NCBI GenBank assembly: GCA_027297745.1
Contig: JAPUHK010000023.1
Span: 1 to 59,917 of the forward strand
Direction: 5' to 3'
Length of the DNA: 59,917 nucleotides
Source: Planctomycetota bacterium
GTDB taxonomy: Bacteria > Planctomycetota > PLA2
Below the pieces are notes generated by a model, which was not told the origin of the DNA, did no database searches, and saw only the letters and a program-made list of their open reading frames with translations. Every line of letters begins with the position of its first letter. The first letter of the stretch is position 1. Positions 33,877-41,565 of this stretch are shown one piece after another. A program made the translations under genes and the position numbers.

Positions 33877-34743
33877 ATGGACGTCTCGGTTCGCAGCGGA
33901 AAGATCGCCGGGCGGTTGCGGCCGCCGGGCGCCAAGGCGATTGCCCAGCGGGCCATCCTGCTCGCTTGCAGCAAGGGCGGCAGCGTCCTGAACGTCCCCG
34001 AGAACGACGACATCGACCGTCTGTGCGGCGGCTTGCGCGAGCTCGGCTACCGCGTGGACGAAGAGCCGGGGGAGCGGCACGTATCGGGCAGCCTCGGCGC
34101 CTCCGACGCCCACATCGACATGGGGCACAACGCGACGGGCGCGCGCTGCTTGCTGGCGCACGCTGCGCTGCGCGAGTCGCGCACGGTGATCGACGGCTCC
34201 GCCCGTCTCCGCGAACGGCCCATGCGCCCGCTGTGCGAGGCGCTGCGCAAGCTGGGCGTGACCGTCGAGGGCAACAGCTTGCCGCTGGCGCTGCGCGGTC
34301 CCATGACGGGGCGCGAGGTGCAGATCGAGTGCAACGCCTCCAGCCAGTTCGCGACCGCGTTGATCCTGCTCGTGGAACGTGTGCCCGGCCTGCGCGTGCA
34401 GGTCGTCGGCCGCGAGTCCCTGTCCTACGTCACGCTGACGGCGCACATCCAGCGCGGCTTCGAGACCCCTTACACCGTGGAAAACGACTACAGCTCCGCA
34501 GCCCCCTTCGCGGTGGGGGCCGCCATCACCGGCGGCGACCTGTTGCTCGAAGGGATGAGTTGGTCCTCGCCGCAGCCGGACTCGCGCCTGTTCGGCATCT
34601 TGAACCGCATGGGTGCGCACGTGACCCAGGAGGAGCAGGGCATCCGCGTGCGCGGCGGCCGCAAGCTGCGCGGGGCCGAGCTGGATCTGGGGAGCTGCCC
34701 GGACCTGGCGCCCCTGATCGGCGTGCTCGGAGCCATGGCGTAA
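33877..34743 (+). CDS. aroA: EPSP synthase, N-terminal three quarters, ending at an in-frame TAA
   Basis: 288 residues before the stop. EPSP synthase joins shikimate 3-phosphate and phosphoenolpyruvate. Recognised by SARLRERPMRPLCEALRKLG, ASSQFATALILL, VENDYSSAAPFAVGAAI and PDLAPLIGVLGAMA. The substrate loop usually reading PGSKS is PGAKA here (Ala19 and Ala21 flanking Lys20), and the NAGTAxR loop is HNATGAR, so it is a divergent member. The TAA at codon 289 falls where the family has Glu in AEG (GAA to TAA), and the last quarter follows in the same frame. Confidence 0.85.
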   Translation: MDVSVRSGKIAGRLRPPGAKAIAQRAILLACSKGGSVLNVPENDDIDRLCGGLRELGYRVDEEPGERHVSGSLGASDAHIDMGHNATGARCLLAHAALRESRTVIDGSARLRERPMRPLCEALRKLGVTVEGNSLPLALRGPMTGREVQIECNASSQFATALILLVERVPGLRVQVVGRESLSYVTLTAHIQRGFETPYTVENDYSSAAPFAVGAAITGGDLLLEGMSWSSPQPDSRLFGILNRMGAHVTQEEQGIRVRGGRKLRGAELDLGSCPDLAPLIGVLGAMA

Positions 34744-35043
34744 GGGGAAACGCGCGTCACGAACGCAGCGCACCTGGTCTACAAGGAAAGCGACCGCATC
34801 CGGACCACGACCCATCTGGTCCGCACGCTAGGTGGGGACGCCGAGCCGCGCCCGGACGGGTTCATCGTGCGCGGCGGCGCCGCGCTCCACGGGGGGCGAG
34901 TGTCCTCGGAGGGTGACCACCGGATCGCCATGGCCGCGGCCATCATGGGGCTTGTGCACGGAGGCCTGACGGTGACGGGGGCGGAGGCGGTGGCCAAGTC
35001 GTATCCCGGTTTTTTTGAAGATCTGGACGCGTTGACCGCGTAA
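34744..35043 (+). pseudogene. aroA: EPSP synthase C-terminal part downstream of the in-frame stop
   Basis: Continues the aroA frame to a TAA at 35041-35043: GETRVTNAAHLVYKESDRIR, then GDHRIAMAAAIMGLVHGG and KSYPGFFEDLDALTA, all conserved C-terminal EPSP synthase segments that supply phosphoenolpyruvate-binding residues. It has no plausible start codon of its own. The conservation of these segments suggests recent loss, read-through or a base-call error. Confidence 0.8.
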
Positions 35044-35051
35044 CCGACAAT

Positions 35052-36860
35052 ATGCAGCCGCCCCGCGCTATGCGTCTGTCCCTCCTATTGCTCCTCGTCG
35101 CCGCCACCGCAGCCCTCGCCGGGCCGCAGGGCGAAAGGCCGGAAGCGGTGCCCGGGGCCGGCTCCGCGAGCGTGATCAAGGAGCCGGAGTTCCAGGACCG
35201 GGTGGAAGAGCAGGAGCAACTGCTCTTCCAGCTGGCCCGCAAGCAGCTCAAGCCCGAGGACCTGCTCGCCCGCTACGAGAACCCGGCGCCGGCGGCCAAG
35301 ACCGGGGATCGCCGGCACGCCATCGACGTCTTTCTCTATGGGCGCGCGCTGCACCGCATGGGCCGCACGCGCGAGGCGCGCGAGCAGTACGAGAAGGCGC
35401 TGCGGGCCTTCGAGCGCTTCCCGCGCGTCCACTTGGCGCTCGGCGACCTGGCCAACCAGGCCGGCGACCGGCGCGAGGCCGCGCGCGAGTTCAAGCGGGC
35501 CCGCAAGATCGACCGCGGGAACTACCGGGCGTCGATCAACCTCGGCCGGTTGGAGCTGGAGAAGAAGGACTACGGGCGCGCCCTGCGCTACTTCGAGAGC
35601 GCCCAGAACCTGCAGCCGTCTCCCGGCGGCTGCATAGGTGTGATGCAGTGTCACCTGCAGTTCTGGGTAAGGGTCTACAACGAGGAGAAGAAGGCCTTCC
35701 ACAAGGACCAGGCGTTGCGCGCCGCACGGCTCTACCGCTTCCTCGAGCCGACGGACGCGCGCGGCTTCATGAACCTCGCCCGCGTGCACAAGGTGACCCG
35801 GGACCTCCCCAAGGCGGCCGCGGCGCTGGAGAAGGGCGTCGAGCAGGAGGAGATGCCCGAGGCCTTCAGGCGCGAGTTCCTGCTGGACCTGGTCGACCTC
35901 TACGCGCGCATGGGGCGCGACGACAAGGTCGGCGAGGCGCTGCGCAAGGTGCTGAAGCTCAAGCAGCTGCCCGAGGCCATGCGCAAGCACGTGAAGCAGA
36001 TGCTCAAGGACCTCGAGACGAAGGGGGAGGGTGCCTTCGCCGTCTGGGTCGTGCGCAGGCAACGCGAGTTGCTGGCCAACGAGGGTGAGCCGCTCGACGC
36101 GCGCGTGGACGCGCTCCAGGGCCTGCTGGACCTGCTCCTGTCGCCTGCCTGGGTCGCGGACCCGAAGCTCGACGAGGAGTACAAGGAGACCAGGGCGACG
36201 ATCTTCCGTACTTGCTTCGGGGGGGCGCCCGAGTTGCTGGTCCCGGTCCTGGGCTTCATTCGCGACACCCAGGACGAGCGCGCGCTCGGTCTCGTCGTGC
36301 ACTGCATCTATCCGAGGGTGAACGAACGCAACGACCAGCGCGTGCGCCTCGAGGCGGTGCGCACGATCGCCGCCATGCGTAAGATCGGGGTCCTGCCGAT
36401 CCTGCTCCATTGCCGCAACGACGACGACCTGACGGTGTTGCGCGCCGTGGACTCCGGCCTGAGCAACACCACGGGCCGCCGCAGCCCCATGGACGAAGGG
36501 ATCGAGGCGCTCACCGAAGAGCAGCGCAGGGTCATGCGCCGCTTCTGGCTGGACTACGCCCGCTCCCCGGCCGGCGGCCGCCAGCTCGCCCAGGCTTTCG
36601 GCACGGCCGACGCGGGCTCCCTGCGCACGATGATCAAGCCGCCGAAGGGACGCGGCGCGCGCAACCTGCCGCTGACCGAGCACGTGCTGGCCGTCGTGCT
36701 GGACAACGACATCCCCTTCGAGGCCTGGAAGCAGGCCTATCTCTTCCTCGAGGACTACTTCGGGACCTCCTTCCGGGCGGTGGACCGCCGCGACCGTGAG
36801 CTGGAAGCAAACGAGCGCGCGGCCGTGGTGGTGGAGGTCGACGAGGCCTTCCGCAAATGA
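35052..36860 (+). CDS. Secreted TPR-repeat protein
   Basis: 602 residues; ATG 35070 gives the cleaner signal peptide (MRLSLLLLLVAATAALA). TPR units run from about 95 to 300 (GRALHRMGRTREAREQYEKA, ALGDLANQAGDRREAAREFK, NLGRLELEKKDYGRALRYFE). Beyond about 340 it is helical with HEAT-like segments (RLEAVRTIAAMRKIGVLPIL, HCRNDDDLTVLRAVDSGLSN). Probably a periplasmic scaffold. Its stop overlaps the next lipoprotein gene by 4 nt (ATGA). Function unknown. Confidence 0.75.
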   Translation: MQPPRAMRLSLLLLLVAATAALAGPQGERPEAVPGAGSASVIKEPEFQDRVEEQEQLLFQLARKQLKPEDLLARYENPAPAAKTGDRRHAIDVFLYGRALHRMGRTREAREQYEKALRAFERFPRVHLALGDLANQAGDRREAAREFKRARKIDRGNYRASINLGRLELEKKDYGRALRYFESAQNLQPSPGGCIGVMQCHLQFWVRVYNEEKKAFHKDQALRAARLYRFLEPTDARGFMNLARVHKVTRDLPKAAAALEKGVEQEEMPEAFRREFLLDLVDLYARMGRDDKVGEALRKVLKLKQLPEAMRKHVKQMLKDLETKGEGAFAVWVVRRQRELLANEGEPLDARVDALQGLLDLLLSPAWVADPKLDEEYKETRATIFRTCFGGAPELLVPVLGFIRDTQDERALGLVVHCIYPRVNERNDQRVRLEAVRTIAAMRKIGVLPILLHCRNDDDLTVLRAVDSGLSNTTGRRSPMDEGIEALTEEQRRVMRRFWLDYARSPAGGRQLAQAFGTADAGSLRTMIKPPKGRGARNLPLTEHVLAVVLDNDIPFEAWKQAYLFLEDYFGTSFRAVDRRDRELEANERAAVVVEVDEAFRK

Positions 36861-37306
36861 TGAGCCGCAGCGCCCGGTGCGCTGTCTGGTTCTGCCTGCT
36901 GTGCGCCTGCCGGGGCACGCCGACAAAAGCTCCGCAGCCGCAGGCCGCCCCCACAAAGCCCCCGCCCGAGGAGTATGCGCTGTTCTATCCGACCACCGTG
37001 CAGGCGCGCTCCGTCAAGCTGATCCTGCACGAGCGTTGGCGCGCGCAGGTGAAGCTGGAAGGCATCCGCGTCGAGGAGTTGGGCCCGCGGCGCGTGCGGG
37101 CCCGCGGCGAGCCGAAGCTGACGCTGCGCAAGCTCACGATCGAGGCCAGCGAGAGCATCGAGGTCACCTACCTGGCCAACCGGCGCACGCTGCATCTGAT
37201 GGCGCTGGATGTCAAGCGCTTCGAGCAGTTGCGCGGCTACAAGCAGGCGACCGTGAACGTCGCCATGGTCACGGTTGCGGACGACCAGGTCACGTTTCTT
37301 CAGTAG
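36857..37306 (+). CDS. Small hypothetical lipoprotein
   Basis: 149 residues, translationally coupled to the preceding TPR gene. The lipobox is FCLLCAC, followed by a Pro/Lys/Ala linker and a beta-rich domain (LYPTTVQARSVKLILHER... KLTLRKLTIEASESIEVTYL). The pattern of regular short strands resembles LptC- or OstA-like repeats, but I cannot confirm it. Confidence 0.65.
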   Translation: MMSRSARCAVWFCLLCACRGTPTKAPQPQAAPTKPPPEEYALFYPTTVQARSVKLILHERWRAQVKLEGIRVEELGPRRVRARGEPKLTLRKLTIEASESIEVTYLANRRTLHLMALDVKRFEQLRGYKQATVNVAMVTVADDQVTFLQ

Positions 37307-37315
37307 ACCGCCCTA

Positions 37316-37385
37316 GCCTCAGCCTTGGCCCCCAAGCGCAGGCAAGCGTCGATCGCAAGGCTGGGGCTCAGGCCAAGGCTGAGGC
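37316..37385. repeat. Inverted repeat of CTCAGCCTTGG words
   Basis: GCCTCAGCCTTGGCC (37316-37330) pairs perfectly with GGCCAAGGCTGAGGC (37371-37385), with further CAAGC and GGGGCTCAGG copies inside the 40-nt loop. It sits after the lipoprotein gene and before the radical SAM promoter. Confidence 0.6.
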
Positions 37386-37411
37386 CGAGGGGAACTCGTA
37401 CCCACCTCCCT

Positions 37412-37417
37412 TACGAT
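37412..37417 (+). promoter_or_regulatory. -10 box of the radical SAM gene
   Basis: TACGAT, 1 nt before GTG 37419 and 7 nt before GTG 37425. The second spacing matches other genes here and supports the start at 37425. Confidence 0.45.
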
Positions 37418-37424
37418 AGTGCCC

Positions 37425-38294
37425 GTGCGCTACGAGGAACCGGTCTACAGGCCCCCGAGCGAGGCGGCCTCCTACCTGCTGCACGTCACGTACGGCTGCA
37501 GCCACAACCGCTGCAGCTACTGCGCCATGTACCTGCAAAAGACGTTTCGCGTGCGGCCGCTGGAGCAGGTGCGCCAGGACATCGAGGCCGCGGCGTGCGC
37601 TTACCCCGTGACGGACAAGGTCTTTCTGCTGGACGGCGACGCCATGACGCTGTCGTCGGCGCGGCTGCTTCCCGTGCTGGAGTCGTTGCGCGCGGCCTTC
37701 CCGCGCCTGCGGCGGGTGAGCGCCTACAGCAACGCCGACAGCGTGTTGGACAAGAGCGACGCGGAGCTGCGTGAGTTGCAGGAGGCCGGGCTGGGGTTGC
37801 TCTACTTCGGCCTCGAGTCGGGGGACGACCCCACGCTGGAGCGTGTGGTCAAGGGAGCCACGGCCCGCGAGTACACGGACGCGGTCCTGCGCAGCAAGGC
37901 GGCCGGCATCAAGGCCTCCGTCATGGGTCTGATCGGCATCGCCGGACGCGAACGCTGGCGCACGCACGCCGAGGCCACGGCGCGCGTCGTCTCCGAGATG
38001 AGCCCGCGCTTTTTCAGCCTGCTCACGGTCACGCCGGTGCCGGGCACCAGCTTTCACGAAGAGGTCCAGTCCGGCCGCATCACGCTGCCCGACGCGCGCG
38101 AGACGTTGGAGGAGCTGCGCGCCATCCTGCAGGGCCTCGAGTGCAACGGGACCATCTTCCGCAGCAACCACGCCAGCAACTACCTGCCGCTCGCGGGACG
38201 CCTGCCCCAGGACCGGGAGCGCCTCGTGGCGCTCGTGGACGACGCGCTCGACGGCCGGCTAGAGCTGAAGCCCGAATGGCTGCGTGGGTTGTAG
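37425..38294 (+). CDS. Radical SAM protein
   Basis: 289 residues from GTG 37425 (37419 is the alternative). The 4Fe-4S motif CSHNRCSYC (CxxxxCxxC spacing in TYGCSHNRCSYCAMY, i.e. CxxxCxxC from the first Gly-Cys pair onward needs checking) lies at about residue 29. The barrel follows with VFLLDGDAMTL, LGLLYFGLESGDD and TVTPVPGTSF. It looks like the HemN/Elp3-like group that often modifies RNA, lipids or cofactors, but the target is unknown. Its last 19 nt overlap the dacB gene start. Confidence 0.85.
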   Translation: MRYEEPVYRPPSEAASYLLHVTYGCSHNRCSYCAMYLQKTFRVRPLEQVRQDIEAAACAYPVTDKVFLLDGDAMTLSSARLLPVLESLRAAFPRLRRVSAYSNADSVLDKSDAELRELQEAGLGLLYFGLESGDDPTLERVVKGATAREYTDAVLRSKAAGIKASVMGLIGIAGRERWRTHAEATARVVSEMSPRFFSLLTVTPVPGTSFHEEVQSGRITLPDARETLEELRAILQGLECNGTIFRSNHASNYLPLAGRLPQDRERLVALVDDALDGRLELKPEWLRGL

Positions 38295-39610
38295 CCTCCC
38301 TGCTCCTGCTCGCCGACCTGCGCGGCGACCTGCAGCAGATCGTCGTGCGCTCGGGTGTCGAGGCGGAGCGCGTCGGCGTCGCCGTCGGGTCCGTGGACGC
38401 GCAGCCGGTTTACCGGCACGGCGCCGGGGTCGCGCGTATTCCAGCCAGCAACCAGAAGCTGCTCACGGCGGCCGCGGCGATTCTGAAGCTCGGCGCGGAC
38501 TTCGAGTTCGCCACCCGCGTCGGCCTCACCCCGGAAGGGCACCTGGTTGTGGTCGGGGACGGCGATCCGAACTTCTCGGGGCGCTGGTTCGACGGCGAGC
38601 CCAACGTGGTGCTGAGGCGTTTTGCGCGCGACGTGGCGCGGCGTGGCGTGACCGAGGTCAAGGGCGACCTGGTGCTCGACGCCGGCCGCTTCGACGACGT
38701 GTGGATCCACCCGGACTGGCCCAGAGACCAGCTCGAGAAGTGGTACTGCGCGCCCGTGGCGGCGCTGCTGTACAACGACTCCTGCTGGGACGTCACGGTG
38801 CGCCCCGGCGCCACTCCGGGTGCGCTCGCGCGCGTGCGCGTCGAGCCGGCCCTGGCGCGGCCGCCGCTCGACAACCACTGCCGCACCGTGGTTCGCTCGC
38901 GCGAGCACGTGGTGCACGTCGGGCGGGGGCGGGAGCAGGGGCTGGTGGTGCGCGGGGGCATCCTGGCGGGCAGCGAAGGCGTAGCCGCCAACGTCACGGT
39001 GCCCGACCCGGTGCTGTTCTTCGGCGAGGCCTTCCACGCCGCACTGCGCGCCGAAGGCGTCGAGGTGCGCGGGCGCGTGCGCCGCGGCCGCGCGCGGAAC
39101 CTCAAGGCCGAGGTCGTGTACCGCTCACCGCTCGCGCGCACGCTCGTGCCCCTGCTCACGAACAGTCAGAACCTATACGCCGAGGCGCTCTACAAGCGCA
39201 CGGGCGACGGGACGTTCGCGGGCAGCGGACGCATCGTGCTGGAGGTGCTGAAAAGCAACGGAGTGCCTACGGAAGGGCTCGTGGTCGCGGACGGCTCGGG
39301 TTTGGCGCGCAGCAACCGCGTGACGGCGCACACGCTGTACGCCGTGCTGCGGCTCATGGCGGAGCGCGAGCTGTTCGTCCGGGCCCTGGCCGCGCCCGGC
39401 GAAGGGACGCTCAGCAAGCGCCTGCGCGACCTGGAGGGGGGCGTACGGCTCAAGACGGGCACGCTCACCGGCGTGACGGCCCTGAGCGGCTATGTCACCG
39501 ACCGCTCGGGCGACCGGCGCATCATGGTCGTGCTCTACAACGGGCCGCGCACACGCAAGGCGCGGCTGCTGCAGGACGCCATCGCGCGCCGGTTGGCGGA
39601 CGAGCCGTGA
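38276..39610 (+). CDS. dacB: D-alanyl-D-alanine carboxypeptidase, PBP4/DacB family
   Basis: 444 residues from ATG 38276. Peptidase family S13, trimming or cutting peptidoglycan cross-links in the periplasm. A weak signal (AAWVVASLLLLADLRG) precedes the catalytic SxxK motif Ser58-Asn-Gln-Lys61 (IPASNQK), the SxN motif (LLTNSQNLYAE) and KTG (RLKTGTLTG). It is coupled to suhB by a 4-nt GTGA overlap. Confidence 0.9.
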   Translation: MAAWVVASLLLLADLRGDLQQIVVRSGVEAERVGVAVGSVDAQPVYRHGAGVARIPASNQKLLTAAAAILKLGADFEFATRVGLTPEGHLVVVGDGDPNFSGRWFDGEPNVVLRRFARDVARRGVTEVKGDLVLDAGRFDDVWIHPDWPRDQLEKWYCAPVAALLYNDSCWDVTVRPGATPGALARVRVEPALARPPLDNHCRTVVRSREHVVHVGRGREQGLVVRGGILAGSEGVAANVTVPDPVLFFGEAFHAALRAEGVEVRGRVRRGRARNLKAEVVYRSPLARTLVPLLTNSQNLYAEALYKRTGDGTFAGSGRIVLEVLKSNGVPTEGLVVADGSGLARSNRVTAHTLYAVLRLMAERELFVRALAAPGEGTLSKRLRDLEGGVRLKTGTLTGVTALSGYVTDRSGDRRIMVVLYNGPRTRKARLLQDAIARRLADEP

Positions 39611-40407
39611 TCCACGGGACGCTCTTGCAACGCGCCCAGGAGGCTGCGCAGGGCGCAGGGGCGATCCTGCGCAGCCGGTATGGCCGGCTGCGCCGCGAGC
39701 ACGCCCGACTCAAGCAGGGGGGGCGGCGCGACCTGGTGACGGAGGCCGACGTGGACGCAGAGCGCTTCCTGGTAGAGCGCGTGCCGGAGACGGACGACAT
39801 CCTCGGCGAAGAGGGCAGCAGGCGGGAGACGGGCGCCGCGCGCAAGTGGATCCTGGATCCCCTGGACGGGACGGTGAACTTCCTGCACGGGATTCCGTTC
39901 TGGTGCGTTTCCGTCGGCGTGGTGGAGGACGGCGTCCCGGTCGCCGCGGTCGTGCACGCGCCTGCGCTGGGGCAGACATTCACAGCGGCCGCGGGCGAAG
40001 GCTGCCTGCTCAACGGCGAGCGCGTGCAGGTGTCCGCCACGAGCGAGATCGAGGACGCGGTGCTGGCCAGCGGCTTCGCCTACCGGCGCGACGAGCTCCA
40101 AGACAACAACCTCGACAATTGGGCCACGCTCAGCCTCGCAGCGGCGGGCCTGCGCCGCATGGGTGCCGCCGCCTTGGATCTCGCGTACGTCGCCTGCGGG
40201 CGCCTGGACGGGTTCTGGGAGTTGCACCTGAACGCCTGGGACGTGGCGGCCGGCGTGCTGCTCGTGCGCGAGGCGGGCGGCCGCGTGACCGACTTCCGCG
40301 GCGCCGAGGACCTGGACAAGATCCTGTACGGCCGGCACATCGTGGCCAGCAACGGTCCCCTGCACGAGCCCATTCGCTCCCGCCTCGCCCCGCTCAAAGA
40401 TCTGTAG
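39607..40407 (+). CDS. suhB: Inositol monophosphatase family protein (SuhB-like)
   Basis: 266 residues from GTG 39607, overlapping the dacB stop. Magnesium-dependent sugar-phosphate phosphatase fold: metal ligands in ILGEEGSR, WILDPLDGTVNFLHG and the C-terminal LNAWDVAAGVLLVREAGG. Could act on inositol 1-phosphate or on a related phosphate; in Gammaproteobacteria SuhB also helps rRNA antitermination. The symbol is by family only. Confidence 0.88.
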   Translation: MIHGTLLQRAQEAAQGAGAILRSRYGRLRREHARLKQGGRRDLVTEADVDAERFLVERVPETDDILGEEGSRRETGAARKWILDPLDGTVNFLHGIPFWCVSVGVVEDGVPVAAVVHAPALGQTFTAAAGEGCLLNGERVQVSATSEIEDAVLASGFAYRRDELQDNNLDNWATLSLAAAGLRRMGAAALDLAYVACGRLDGFWELHLNAWDVAAGVLLVREAGGRVTDFRGAEDLDKILYGRHIVASNGPLHEPIRSRLAPLKDL

Positions 40408-40435
40408 CCACGCCCCCGGATCCGCACGGAGCGGA

Positions 40436-40441
40436 TACCTT
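40436..40441 (+). promoter_or_regulatory. -10 box of the Clp-N/WD40 gene
   Basis: TACCTT, 6 nt before ATG 40448; it abuts GTG 40442, which argues against that codon as start. Confidence 0.35.
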
Positions 40442-40447
40442 GTGTGC

Positions 40448-41530
40448 ATGCCGGTTGGCGGGTCGGACGCTGGAATCCTGGACCGCTGGACCGGCAGGGC
40501 GCGCAAGGTGTTGGGCGCGGCGGCCGACTTCGCGGACCGTTTCGGCCAGGACTCGGTCCAGCCCGCGCACATCCTGCTCGGCATCCTGAAGGTGCGGCGC
40601 TGCCGCGGCGCCAAGCTCCTGCGGGAGCTCGACGTGGACCCCGCCGCGCTCGAGCAGGCATTGGACGAGCGACTCGCGGGCGGCACCCCACATGAAGGCG
40701 GGGGCTCGTTGCCGTTCAGCACGGGCGCCCTGGACGCGCTCATGCTCGGCGCTGCGGAGGCAGGCCGCGCGCAGCGGGAGCAACTCGGGACCGAGCACCT
40801 GCTCCTGGGCCTGGCGCTCGGCGCGCCCGAGTCCCACGAGATCGTGACCGACACGGCGCGCACGCGCCTCTTGTGCGGCTGGGAGGACGGCTCGCTCACG
40901 CTCTGGGACACGACGCGCGCCGTGCCGCACGGACGTTTCGACGGGGGCGGTGGCGGGCTCCCCTGCCTTTGCACGAACCCGGCCTGGTCCCATGCACTGG
41001 TGGGCACGCCCGACGGCGAGTTGATCGTGCTGGACCTGCTGCGCGGCGCCCGCATCCACACCCTGAAGGGCCACAGCGGCCCCGTGCGCGCCGTGGCCTG
41101 GAGCCCGGCGCAGGCGATCGGACTCTCCGCCGGGGAGGACGGCACGGTCGGTATCTGGAACCTGCGCCCGGGGCGCTCGCTGCAGGTCTTCCGGGGTCAC
41201 AAAGGGCCCGTGCAGGCGGTGGCCTTCCTGCACGACGGCGACACCGCCGTGTCGGGCGGCGCGGACCGGCTGCTGCGTCTCTGGAACCCTGTGACCACGG
41301 CCGGGATCGCCGACCTCGAGGGGCACGAGCAGGCCGTCCGCGCCATCGACGTCGAGGAGGGGGATACGCGCCTGCGCTCGACCGGAGAGGGGGGCGAGAG
41401 CCTGCTCTGGGACGCCGTGGAGTGCAAGCTGCTGGAGCGCGGCAAGGCTCCGGACGAGCAGGTCGCTGAGCTGTTGGGCTCCCACCGGGCCTCGCCCGTT
41501 GCCTTGCGCGCCGCACTGCGGGGAGCGTGA
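40448..41530 (+). CDS. Clp N-domain fused to WD40 beta-propeller
   Basis: 360 residues from ATG 40448. The N-terminal third (about 18-135) looks like the double Clp-N repeat of ClpA/ClpC: GAAADFADRFGQDSVQPAHI and LLGILKVRRCRGAKLL, then REQLGTEHLLLGLALG. The rest holds about five WD-type blades (LLCGWEDGSLTLWDT, ALVGTPDGELIVLDL, GLSAGEDGTVGIWNL, AVSGGADRLLRLWNP, RSTGEGGESLLWDA). There is no AAA+ ATPase part. It may be an adaptor that carries proteins to a Clp protease or reports protein state. It lies 35 nt upstream of uvrA. No signal peptide. Confidence 0.75.
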   Translation: MPVGGSDAGILDRWTGRARKVLGAAADFADRFGQDSVQPAHILLGILKVRRCRGAKLLRELDVDPAALEQALDERLAGGTPHEGGGSLPFSTGALDALMLGAAEAGRAQREQLGTEHLLLGLALGAPESHEIVTDTARTRLLCGWEDGSLTLWDTTRAVPHGRFDGGGGGLPCLCTNPAWSHALVGTPDGELIVLDLLRGARIHTLKGHSGPVRAVAWSPAQAIGLSAGEDGTVGIWNLRPGRSLQVFRGHKGPVQAVAFLHDGDTAVSGGADRLLRLWNPVTTAGIADLEGHEQAVRAIDVEEGDTRLRSTGEGGESLLWDAVECKLLERGKAPDEQVAELLGSHRASPVALRAALRGA

Positions 41531-41553
41531 GCCGGGCGGTTTCCGACCACCTC

Positions 41554-41559
41554 TAGAAT
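41554..41559 (+). promoter_or_regulatory. -10 box of uvrA
   Basis: TAGAAT, 6 nt before the uvrA GTG. No -35 of note. No copy of the GTTAG/CTAAC repeat seen before lexA is present here. Confidence 0.45.
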
Positions 41560-41565
41560 GCGTCC

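Noticed and set aside
30889-34743. Stop-codon reassignment or pyrrolysine use as explanation for both internal stops
   Set aside because: One interruption is TAG and the other TAA, and both codons (with TGA) terminate many normal genes in the window, for example TAG ends the PpiD-like, purE, purC and uvrA genes.
34744-35043. Separate gene for the aroA C-terminal part
   Set aside because: There is no start codon with a ribosome site or -10 box in the first 100 nt, and the sequence is the direct continuation of the EPSP synthase fold.
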